Assembly (NCBI GenBank): GCA_902825845.1
Contig: CADECM010000076.1
Location: 1-32,030 of the forward strand
From: an uncultured beta proteobacterium
GTDB lineage: Bacteria; Pseudomonadota; Gammaproteobacteria; Burkholderiales; SG8-41
Reading direction: 5' to 3'
Length of the DNA stretch: 32,030 bases
Part shown: piece by piece, positions 14,379-21,721 of the stretch
How the letters are laid out: every line of letters starts with the position of its first letter
How positions within the stretch are numbered: position 1 is the first letter of the stretch
Program-made: the position numbers and the translations under genes
Notes under the pieces: generated by a model
Told to the model about the DNA's origin: nothing
Seen by the model: the letters and a program-made list of their open reading frames with translations, nothing else
The model's database searches: none

Positions 14379-17014
14379 TACACTACAACATTGACCAGGC
14401 GGCCCGGCACCACGACGAATTTTTTCACCGCCTTGCCGCCGAGTGCGTGCGCGATTTCAGCATCGGCCATTACCAGCCCTTCGATCGCCTTGTTGTCCGC
14501 TTCGCGCGGCACACGCACGCTGCCGCGCTTTTTGCCGTTGACCTGCACCACCAGTTCGATTTGGTCCTGCACCAGTGCGCCGGCATCCGGCTCCGGCCAC
14601 GGCGCGTCGAGGATGTCTTCGCCGTAACCCAGATCGCGCCACAACTGGTGGCAGATGTGTGGCGTGACAGGAGAAATGAGTCTCAAAAGGATTCCAAATC
14701 CTTCTAACAATAGTGCATTGTAAGTGGGTTGCGTCTTTCTTCCCAATTCGACTTTAGTGGCTATAGGTGCGCGCTCTAAGGTATTAAGAACTTTCATTGC
14801 CGCTGATGCGACAGTATTGAATTGGTGTCGTCCGAGGTCGTAATTCGCTTGTTTCAAAATCAAGTGTACTTCGCGACGTATGCTTTGATGCTGTTCTGGA
14901 GCAGCAGACCAATCAATATCAATCGGCAATCCGTTATTGCCCTCAAAGAACGAGTGGTGATCGAACGCGAACGACCAAAGCCGCCGCAAAAAACGCGCCG
15001 ATCCTTCCACGCCGCTGTCCGACCACTCCAGCGTCTGCTCGGGCGGCGAGGCGAACATCATGAAAAAACGCGCGATGTCGGCGCCGTATTCCTCGATCAG
15101 CGCCTGCGGGTCGACGCCGTTGTTCTTGGACTTGGACATGGTGCCGATGCCGCCAGACTCCACCGGCTGGCCGTCGGCGCGCAGGGTGACTGTGCGGTTG
15201 CCCTTGTCGTCGGTCTTGACGTCCACTTCCGTCGGGTTGAAATAGGCAATGCGGCCTGCTTCAGGCTTGCGGAAGAATATCTCGTTCAGCACCATGCCCT
15301 GCGTCAGCAGGCGCGAGAACGGTTCGTCCATTCGCGTGAGGCCGAGGTCGCGCATTACCTTGGTCCAGAAGCGCGAATACAGCAGGTGCAGAATCGCGTG
15401 CTCGATGCCGCCGATGTATTGGTCTACGGGCAGCCAGTAGTCGGCGCGCGCATCCAGCATGGCGGCGTCGTGGCCGGCGCTGGCGTAGCGTGCGTAGTAC
15501 CAGGACGAATCGACGAAGGTATCCATGGTGTCGGTTTCGCGTTGCGCCGGCTTGCCGCATTTCGGGCAGGTGCAATTGACGAAATCCGCGCGCTTGTTGA
15601 GCGGGTTGCCGGAGCCGTCCGGCACGCAGTCTTCCGGCAGCACCACCGGCAAATCCTTGTCCGGCACCGGCACGTCACCACAATCGCCGCAGTGGATCAG
15701 CGGGATCGGCGTGCCCCAATAACGCTGGCGTGATACGCCCCAGTCGCGCAGGCGATACAGCACTTGTTTTTCGCCCAAGCCCTTGGCATTGAGGTCAGTG
15801 GCTATCGCATCAACCGCAGCGCCATAGGCCAGACCGTCGTATTTGCCGGAATGGATGCAAACACCGCCTTCCTTGTCGGCATACCATTCCTGCCAGGCTT
15901 CGGTGCTGAACGTCTTGCCGGCGACATCGATCACCGGCTTGATCGGCAGTCCATACTGTTTGGCGAAGTGAAAGTCGCGCTCGTCGTGTGCCGGCACCGC
16001 CATCACCGCGCCTTCGCCGTAACTCATCAGGACGTAGTTGCCCACCCATACTTCCGTCTTGTCGCCGGTCAGCGGATGCTCGACGAAAATGCCCGTCGGC
16101 ATGCCCTTCTTTTCCATGGTCGCCATGTCGGCTTCCATCACGCTGCCGTGTTTGCATTCCTCGATGAAGGCGGCGAGCTTCGGGTTGCCCTTCGCCGCGT
16201 GTGCGGCCAGCGGATGTTCCGCGGCCACGGCAACAAAGGTGACGCCCATGATGGTGTCGGCGCGGGTGGTGAACACCCACAGCTTTTCAGCCTTGCCCTC
16301 GAGCGTGTAGGGGAAAGCAAATCGCACACCGTAGGACTTGCCGATCCAGTTGGCCTGCATGGTGCGCACGCGCTCCGGCCAGTCGGGCAGGGTGTCGAGT
16401 GAGGTGAGCAGTTCGTCCGCGTACTGGGTGATCGCGAGGTAGTAGCCGGGAATTTCACGCTTTTCCACCACTGCGCCGGTGCGCCAGCCGCGGCCGTCGA
16501 TCACCTGCTCGTTGGCGAGCACGGTCTGGTCGACCGGGTCCCAGTTCACCACCTGCGTCTTTTTGTAGGCGATGCCTTTTTCCAGCATGCGCAGGAACAG
16601 CCACTGGTTCCAGCGGTAGTATTCGGGCTTGCAGGTGGCGAGCTCGCGGCTCCAGTCGATGGCGAAACCCAGCGACTGGAGCTGCTTTTTCATGTACGCA
16701 ATGTTGTCGTAGGTCCACTGCGCCGGCGGCACGCTGTTGGCCATGGCCGCGTTTTCGGCGGGCAGACCGAACGCGTCCCAGCCCATCGGCTGCAGCACGT
16801 TGTAACCCTTCATGCGGTGATAACGCGTCAGCACATCGCCGATGGTGTAATTGCGCACGTGGCCCATGTGCAGCTTGCCCGACGGGTATGGAAACATCGA
16901 CAGGCAATAATACTTGGGCTTGCCGGGCGTTTCGCGCGCGCAAAATGCCTGCGTGTTTTCCCAATGCGCCTGGGCATCGCGTTCGATTACCGACGGGTTG
17001 TATTTTTGCTGCAT
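14378..17014 (-). CDS. leuS: Leucyl-tRNA synthetase
   Basis: 878 residues, usual for bacterial LeuRS, which charges tRNA-Leu. The class I signature HMGH is at 49-52 (PYPSGKLHMGHVRNYTIGD), the CP1 editing domain includes TTRADTIMGVTFVAVAAEHPL, a zinc-binding region has HCGDCGDV and CTCPKCGKPAQ, and the KMSKS loop appears as TMSKSKNNG at ~625-633. The C-terminal domain ends in VNVVV. The ATG at 17014 starts MQQKYNPS as in orthologs. A patch coding for residues ~690-775 has much lower GC than the rest of the gene although the protein stays normal. It heads the minus-strand series and is divergent from uvrD. Confidence 0.97.
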   Translation of the reverse strand: MQQKYNPSVIERDAQAHWENTQAFCARETPGKPKYYCLSMFPYPSGKLHMGHVRNYTIGDVLTRYHRMKGYNVLQPMGWDAFGLPAENAAMANSVPPAQWTYDNIAYMKKQLQSLGFAIDWSRELATCKPEYYRWNQWLFLRMLEKGIAYKKTQVVNWDPVDQTVLANEQVIDGRGWRTGAVVEKREIPGYYLAITQYADELLTSLDTLPDWPERVRTMQANWIGKSYGVRFAFPYTLEGKAEKLWVFTTRADTIMGVTFVAVAAEHPLAAHAAKGNPKLAAFIEECKHGSVMEADMATMEKKGMPTGIFVEHPLTGDKTEVWVGNYVLMSYGEGAVMAVPAHDERDFHFAKQYGLPIKPVIDVAGKTFSTEAWQEWYADKEGGVCIHSGKYDGLAYGAAVDAIATDLNAKGLGEKQVLYRLRDWGVSRQRYWGTPIPLIHCGDCGDVPVPDKDLPVVLPEDCVPDGSGNPLNKRADFVNCTCPKCGKPAQRETDTMDTFVDSSWYYARYASAGHDAAMLDARADYWLPVDQYIGGIEHAILHLLYSRFWTKVMRDLGLTRMDEPFSRLLTQGMVLNEIFFRKPEAGRIAYFNPTEVDVKTDDKGNRTVTLRADGQPVESGGIGTMSKSKNNGVDPQALIEEYGADIARFFMMFASPPEQTLEWSDSGVEGSARFLRRLWSFAFDHHSFFEGNNGLPIDIDWSAAPEQHQSIRREVHLILKQANYDLGRHQFNTVASAAMKVLNTLERAPIATKVELGRKTQPTYNALLLEGFGILLRLISPVTPHICHQLWRDLGYGEDILDAPWPEPDAGALVQDQIELVVQVNGKKRGSVRVPREADNKAIEGLVMADAEIAHALGGKAVKKFVVVPGRLVNVVV
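14690..14945. other. Low-GC patch inside leuS
   Basis: Counting 14701-14940 gives 106 G+C of 240 (44 percent), while surrounding leuS sequence is around 60 percent or more. The encoded residues (for example HLILKQANYDLGRHQFNTVASAAMKVLNTL in two adjoining stretches) remain ordinary LeuRS sequence. Codon choice changes to AT-ending codons. Edges are fairly sharp at both sides. Confidence 0.6.
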
Positions 17015-17050
17015 GTTGCGAAGCGTGTTTTGAGTCGAAAGGTGAGCCGG

Positions 17051-17056
17051 ATTATA
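17051..17056 (-). promoter_or_regulatory. Probable -10 element for leuS
   Basis: The minus strand reads GGTATAATCC, giving a consensus TATAAT 37 bp upstream of the leuS ATG. The expected -35 position (ATCGGC region) is poor. It is 27 bp from the -10 of the opposite promoter, so the two promoters overlap. Confidence 0.45.
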
Positions 17057-17060
17057 CCTG

Positions 17061-17088
17061 CTGACGTGTGGGGCCGATCACGTATAAT
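17061..17088 (+). promoter_or_regulatory. Predicted sigma70 promoter of uvrD
   Basis: CTGACG (17061-17066), a 16-bp spacer and a consensus TATAAT (17083-17088), 26 bp upstream of the uvrD ATG. Transcription would begin around 17095, leaving a short leader of about 20 nt. Confidence 0.55.
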
Positions 17089-17114
17089 CGGATGCAATTT
17101 TTCAGTGGCGCCGG

Positions 17115-19382
17115 ATGAATCCCGCTTTTCTCGACGGACTAAACGAACAGCAGCTTGAGGCGGTGACCCTGCCCGCCGGCGTGCATGCGGGACAGGCGGG
17201 CTCCGGGTCGGCGCTGATTCTCGCTGGCGCCGGCAGCGGCAAGACGCGTGTGCTCACCACGCGCATCGCGTGGCTGATCCAGACCGGGCAGGCGAGTCCG
17301 CACGGACTGCTGGGCGTCACCTTCACCAACAAGGCGGCAAAGGAAATGCTGCTGCGCATTTCCGCGATGCTGCCGATCAACACCCGCGGCATGTGGGTGG
17401 GCACCTTTCATGGGCTGTGCAACCGCATGCTGCGCGCGCATTACCGCGAGGCGGGCCTGCCGCAACTGTTCCAGATCCTCGACATTCAGGATCAGCAGGC
17501 GCTGTTAAAGCGCCTGATGAAACAGATGAACATCGATGACGAACGTTATCCGCCGCGCCAGGTGCAGTGGTTCATCAATGGCGCCAAGGACGAGGGCAGG
17601 CGCGCCAAGGACATCGAGCAGCACGACGAATTCACCCGCCGGTCCACGGAAATTTACGCCGCGTACGACGCACAGTGCCAGCGCGAAGGGGTGGTGGATT
17701 TTGCGGAACTGCTGCTGCGCTCATGCGAAATGCTCACCCGCAACGATCCGCTGCGTGAGCACTATCAGGATCGATTCCGCCATCTGCTGGTGGATGAATT
17801 TCAGGATACCAACCGCCTGCAGTATCGCTGGTTGAAGCTGCTGAGCGGCCGCGACAGCTGCATGTTCGCGGTGGGCGACGACGATCAAAGCATTTACGGC
17901 TTTCGCGGCGCCACCACTGAAAACATGCGTCACTTCGAGCGCGATTTTCATGTCGAGAAGGTGATCAAACTCGAGCAAAACTACCGCTCGCACGGCAATA
18001 TTCTCGATGCCGCCAACGCGCTGATTGGCCACAACCAGCGGCGGCTCGGCAAGAATCTGTGGACGTCAGCGGGCAAGGGCGAGCCATTGCGGGTGTACGA
18101 AGCGGCGACCGATCTTGAGGAGGCGGCCTTCATTGTCGAAGAGGTGAAGGCGCTGCGCAACGAAGGCGTGGGGCTTGGCGACATGGCGGTGCTGTACCGT
18201 TCCAATGCGCAGTCGCGGGTGCTGGAGCACGCCCTGTTCAACGCGTCGGTATCGTACCGCGTGTATGGCGGGCTGCGCTTTTTCGAGCGCCAGGAGATCA
18301 AGCACGCGTTGGCGTACTTGCGGCTGCTGGCGCAGTCCGACGACGATGGCGCGTTGTTGCGGGTCATCAACTTTCCCACGCGCGGCATCGGCGCGCGCAG
18401 CATCGAGCAGTTGCAGGCGGTGGCGCGCGAGCGCGGTATCAGCCTGTGGGCCGCGGCGTGCGCCAATACGCTGTCGGGCAAGGCGGCCGCCAGCGTGGGC
18501 GCGTTCGTCACGCTGATCGACAAAATGCGCTCGGCCACGCAGGGATTGCCGCTGCCGGACATTATCGAACACATGATCGAGCACAGCGGTCTGGTCCAGC
18601 ATTACCGCAACGAAAAAGAAGGCGCGGACCGGCTGGAGAATCTCGGCGAGCTGGTCAATGCCGCCAGTGCGTTCGTGGCCGAGGGTGATGTGTGGGTGAT
18701 GGGCGATGTGCCCGAAGCGCCGGCGGATACGGCGGTAGCGATGCCGGCGGCGCCGGATTACGGCGAACCCGCCAGGCCCGACGATATTCTCGCCTCGTTT
18801 CTCGCGCACGCCGCGCTCGAGGCGGGCGACCATCAGGCCGAGGCGGGCGCGGAGGCGCTGCAGTTGATGACCGTGCATGCCGCCAAGGGCCTCGAATTTC
18901 ACGCGGTATTCATCAGCGGCATGGAAGAGGGCCTGTTTCCGCACGAAAACAGCATCATGGCGGACGACGGACTCGAGGAAGAGCGTCGTCTGATGTACGT
19001 GGCGTTGACGCGCGCGCGGCGGCGGCTTTACCTGTCGCTGGCGCAGAGCCGCATGCTGCACGGCCAGACGCGCTACAATGTTGCTTCGCGCTTCTTTCAT
19101 GAAATTCCCGAGGGCTTGCTGCGGCGGATCAACGCGCGGCCGCGCTATCAGGACGCCGGCTCGCGCCATGCGGCGCCGATCAGTGCGCCCCTCGCGTCGT
19201 CTCTGGCGTCGCACCCTGCCATGCCCTGGCGCATCGGCCAGAGCGTGACGCACGCCAAGTTTGGCACGGGGGTGATCGTCAGCGCAGAGGGCCGCGGCGC
19301 CGAGGCGCGCGTGCAAGTGAATTTCCGCGGCGAAGGCCTGAAGTGGCTGATGCTGGATTACGCCAAGCTGACGCCGGCGTGA
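17115..19382 (+). CDS. uvrD: DNA helicase II, UvrD/Rep-type superfamily 1A
   Basis: 755 residues. ATP-driven 3'-5' helicase of nucleotide-excision and mismatch repair. It starts NPAFLDGLNEQQLEAV (Q-motif); Walker A is GAGSGKT (38-44); then FTNKAAKEM, TFHGLCNRMLR, the DEFQDTN box (motif II), GDDDQSIYGFRGA (motif III), LEQNYRSH (motif IV), MTVHAAKGLEFHAVFISGMEEGLFPH (motif V, in two parts) and VALTRARRRLYLS (motif VI). The C-terminal WRIGQSVTHAKFGTGVIVSAEG to WLMLDYAKLTPA is the UvrD Tudor-like tail. A small Gly/Ser-rich insertion, AGQAGSGSA, precedes Walker A. The ribosome binding site is weak. The last codons lie in a palindromic duplication shared with the convergent gene. Confidence 0.93.
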   Translation: MNPAFLDGLNEQQLEAVTLPAGVHAGQAGSGSALILAGAGSGKTRVLTTRIAWLIQTGQASPHGLLGVTFTNKAAKEMLLRISAMLPINTRGMWVGTFHGLCNRMLRAHYREAGLPQLFQILDIQDQQALLKRLMKQMNIDDERYPPRQVQWFINGAKDEGRRAKDIEQHDEFTRRSTEIYAAYDAQCQREGVVDFAELLLRSCEMLTRNDPLREHYQDRFRHLLVDEFQDTNRLQYRWLKLLSGRDSCMFAVGDDDQSIYGFRGATTENMRHFERDFHVEKVIKLEQNYRSHGNILDAANALIGHNQRRLGKNLWTSAGKGEPLRVYEAATDLEEAAFIVEEVKALRNEGVGLGDMAVLYRSNAQSRVLEHALFNASVSYRVYGGLRFFERQEIKHALAYLRLLAQSDDDGALLRVINFPTRGIGARSIEQLQAVARERGISLWAAACANTLSGKAAASVGAFVTLIDKMRSATQGLPLPDIIEHMIEHSGLVQHYRNEKEGADRLENLGELVNAASAFVAEGDVWVMGDVPEAPADTAVAMPAAPDYGEPARPDDILASFLAHAALEAGDHQAEAGAEALQLMTVHAAKGLEFHAVFISGMEEGLFPHENSIMADDGLEEERRLMYVALTRARRRLYLSLAQSRMLHGQTRYNVASRFFHEIPEGLLRRINARPRYQDAGSRHAAPISAPLASSLASHPAMPWRIGQSVTHAKFGTGVIVSAEGRGAEARVQVNFRGEGLKWLMLDYAKLTPA

Positions 19383-19403
19383 ACACGGTTACGCCGGCGT
19401 AAC
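19371..19403. terminator. Duplicated palindrome spanning both convergent stop codons
   Basis: ACGCCGGCGT occurs at 19371-19380 and 19391-19400. Each copy is self-complementary, and the two together can form a 10-bp stem around the loop GAACACGGTT. The right copy extends to a perfect 16-bp palindrome, GTTACGCCGGCGTAAC. The structure contains the last codons and stops of uvrD (TPA, TGA) and of the BPSS1780-like gene (TPA, TAA). It could act as a bidirectional, T-less terminator or transcript-stabilising hairpin. Confidence 0.45.
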
Positions 19404-20162
19404 CTCTCCTGGCGGCGCGGCGGTGGCGGGAAAAATGTCCTTGTAGCTGGCGTAAATCGATGGAATCACCAGCGGCGCCAGCAGCCACATGCCCAGATCG
19501 AGGATGCGCGTGGCCATGCTGACCGGCGTGACGAGCATCAGCGCCCCAAACAAAAGACCGCCGTAGATCAGGAACGGCATCATGTTGTGGATACAAGCCC
19601 TGAGGCTCAGCAGCATCGCCTGCGCGATCTTCATGTCGTGCAGGTATACCAGCAGCGGACTGAACCAGGATGCCATGACCAGTGGTATGGACAGCAGCCA
19701 GCCCACCAGTACCGCGACAGTGGCTTTTGAAACCGCTTCGCGAATCAGGTGGATATTTTCCGGCGTCACCTTTTCCTTGGCCATGAACTGAAGCACCTGC
19801 GTCAACGAATCGCCGGCGAGTTGGGCGATGACCAGAACGATCAGCAGGTTGCCGGCGAGATAAACCGCGCCCAGGGTCGCCAGCGCGGCGGTGTTATGGG
19901 TGAACCCGCTCAGCAGGTAGGCCGGTTTCAGCGGGCGGCCCAGATCCAGCGCGCGACACCCTTCCATCAGACCAACGAGGACGATGGGCATCATCAGGAT
20001 GGCTGCCACGCCGACCACCGGAATAAACAGAATAAGCTTGTAGGCGACAAACAGTCCCAGCGTGATCATCAGCCACATCAGCGGGCTTTTCTGAAACAAC
20101 GCAATGCCTTCGGCGATCCACCGCCACCCTCTGCCCGCTGCCACTGATCGAACTTGTACCAT
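19389..20162 (-). CDS. BPSS1780-family multi-pass membrane protein
   Basis: 257 residues. The N-terminus VAAGRGWRWIAEGIALFQKSPLMWLMITLGLFV (in two adjoining parts) is the hallmark of the BPSS1780 family, integral inner-membrane proteins found mainly in betaproteobacteria with no established function. Further membrane helices are seen around LILFIPVVGVAAILMMPIVLV, ATLGAVYLAGNLLIVLVIAQL, VAVLVGWLLSIPLVMASWF and FLIYGGLLFGALML. The ATG at 20162 matches the family start and has AAAGGA just upstream; a frame-open ATG at 20189 is less likely. It follows thrB by 59 bp and is convergent with uvrD, six bases apart. Confidence 0.85.
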   Translation of the reverse strand: MVQVRSVAAGRGWRWIAEGIALFQKSPLMWLMITLGLFVAYKLILFIPVVGVAAILMMPIVLVGLMEGCRALDLGRPLKPAYLLSGFTHNTAALATLGAVYLAGNLLIVLVIAQLAGDSLTQVLQFMAKEKVTPENIHLIREAVSKATVAVLVGWLLSIPLVMASWFSPLLVYLHDMKIAQAMLLSLRACIHNMMPFLIYGGLLFGALMLVTPVSMATRILDLGMWLLAPLVIPSIYASYKDIFPATAAPPGEVTPA

Positions 20163-20221
20163 GATCCTTTCCGGTTCACGCCTCGGCATCCGGAGACGGC
20201 GCCGCGGTCATTATAGTCATA

Positions 20222-21172
20222 TCAAACGGGCAATTGCGGCAATTCCCGCTCGTGCGCAATATGCGATTGCAGCAGACGTTGGAAATGTTCCGGGTCCTTG
20301 GCATGCGTCAGCTCGCCCGCGCGCGGCAGATGATAGTCGTACAGACGCGATACCCAGAAGCGCAGTGCCCCCTGACGCAGCATGGCCGTCCACGCGCCTT
20401 GCTCGCCGGCCGTAAACGGGCGCAGCGCGTGGTAGCCGGCCAGCAGTGCATGTACGCGAGCGGTGTCAAGGCGGCTGTCGGGTTGTATGCACCAGTCGTT
20501 GACGGTGATGGCCACGTCGTAGAGCAGCGCGCCGCTGCAGGCGAAGTAAAAATCGATGACGCCGGCAACCTCACCCGCGTCGAACAGAATATTGTCGCGA
20601 AACAAGTCCGCGTGGATCGCGCCGTGCGGCAGGGACGCGGCATCCTGCGTGTCGCGCCGCCCGACTTCGCTGCTGAGCAGGGCTTTTTCTCCGGCATCGA
20701 GATGCGGCAGCAATTCAGGCGTGACCGCCGTCCACCACGCGGCGCCACGCGGATTTGGGTTGTGCCCGGCATAACTTTGACCCGCGATATGCAACTGTGC
20801 GAGCACGGCGCCGACCCTGGCGCAATCGGCGGGCGTGGGATTGACGACATCCGCGCCTGACAGCCGCGTGACCAGGCTCGCCGGCTTGTCGTTGAGTTCG
20901 CCCAGGAAGCCACCGATACGATTGGCGACGGGTGCGGGACAGGGCACGCCATGCCGCGCCAGATGGGCCATCAGGTTAAGGTAATACGGCAGCTCGCGCG
21001 CGGTCAGCTTCTCGAACAGCGTCAGCACATAGCTGCCGCGCGTGGTGTCCACGAAATAGTTGGTGTTTTCGATGCCGGCGGCGATACCTTTGAGGCCGGT
21101 GAGCGCGCCGAGATCGTAATTTCCAAGCCAGACCCCGAGTTGATCCGGCGTAACAGTGGTAAACACAGACAT
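20222..21172 (-). CDS. thrB: Homoserine kinase, APH/choline-kinase-fold type
   Basis: 316 residues. Phosphorylates L-homoserine in threonine synthesis. It belongs to the ThrB form with an aminoglycoside-phosphotransferase fold, found in many proteobacteria, not the GHMP form. Key parts: the start SVFTTVTPDQLGVWLGNYDLG, the nucleotide loop GIENTNYFVDTTRGSYVLTLFE (33-54, in two parts), the Brenner motif HADLFRDN with Asp189 as catalytic base and Asn194, and the metal-binding Asp207 in VIDFYFAC. The start at 21172 fits the family. DUF2782 lies 76 bp upstream and a BPSS1780-like gene downstream, all on one strand, a betaproteobacterial neighbourhood next to polA. Confidence 0.92.
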   Translation of the reverse strand: MSVFTTVTPDQLGVWLGNYDLGALTGLKGIAAGIENTNYFVDTTRGSYVLTLFEKLTARELPYYLNLMAHLARHGVPCPAPVANRIGGFLGELNDKPASLVTRLSGADVVNPTPADCARVGAVLAQLHIAGQSYAGHNPNPRGAAWWTAVTPELLPHLDAGEKALLSSEVGRRDTQDAASLPHGAIHADLFRDNILFDAGEVAGVIDFYFACSGALLYDVAITVNDWCIQPDSRLDTARVHALLAGYHALRPFTAGEQGAWTAMLRQGALRFWVSRLYDYHLPRAGELTHAKDPEHFQRLLQSHIAHERELPQLPV

Positions 21173-21248
21173 GGGAGCGAGCGTACCGCGTTTGGCGTCC
21201 CCGGTACAAGCCCGCGCGCGATGCGCCCGCGGGCGCGCTTGCCGAAAA

Positions 21249-21614
21249 TCAGAAGCTGTGGATCACCCACATCGGCGGGCGCACGCCGGTGTCATGGGGA
21301 TTCTGGCGCGTGAATGTGCCGTCGCCGGTGTTGTCGATCAGGTAGTAGGGCGTGCCGCCGCCGGCGGGCGTGACTTTCATCATGTAAAGTCTGCCGCCCA
21401 TGCGGTATTCCTCGACGGTTTCGCTGCCGCGCTTCACCACCGTGACTTCCGGCTCCTGCTTGCCATCGAACTCGTAGCCCTTGGGCGGTGGCGGCGGCTC
21501 CGGCACCGGCTGCAGATTGGGCGGGCGCGTCTGCGCCAGTGCGGGAATGCCGGGGCAGGCAAGGCCCGCGGCCAGCACGGCAAACAGGGCAATTCTGGCG
21601 ATGGCGGCACGCAT
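21249..21614 (-). CDS. DUF2782 secreted protein
   Basis: 121 residues. Residues 1-28 form a signal peptide (RAAIARIALFAVLAAGL to PALAQ), so the protein is periplasmic. The mature part is Pro-rich, followed by the DUF2782 core: EPEVTVVKRGSETVEEYRMGG, LYMMKVTPAGGGTPYYLIDN and the C-terminal PMWVIHSF. The function is unknown. The ATG at 21614 has GAGG about 8 bp upstream; the open frame continues to a TTG at 21638 without support. The gene is 107 bp from the divergent polA start and probably leads the DUF2782-thrB-BPSS1780 transcript. Confidence 0.85.
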   Translation of the reverse strand: MRAAIARIALFAVLAAGLACPGIPALAQTRPPNLQPVPEPPPPPKGYEFDGKQEPEVTVVKRGSETVEEYRMGGRLYMMKVTPAGGGTPYYLIDNTGDGTFTRQNPHDTGVRPPMWVIHSF

Positions 21615-21721
21615 AAGGTATCCTCGTTTCAAATTCAATTATCTGCCTTTCACGGGCAATTAGAAAGCGGCGCACGCGTTACGTTCCGTGCGGCGATTGC
21701 TTTCGAAATCAAGAGACGATT

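Noticed and set aside
20163..20189. Earlier ATG (20189) for the BPSS1780-like gene
   Set aside because: The family begins with the Met-x-x-x-V-x-x-A-G-R-G-W pattern at 20162, which has AAAGGA in front; the upstream codons give a non-family extension.
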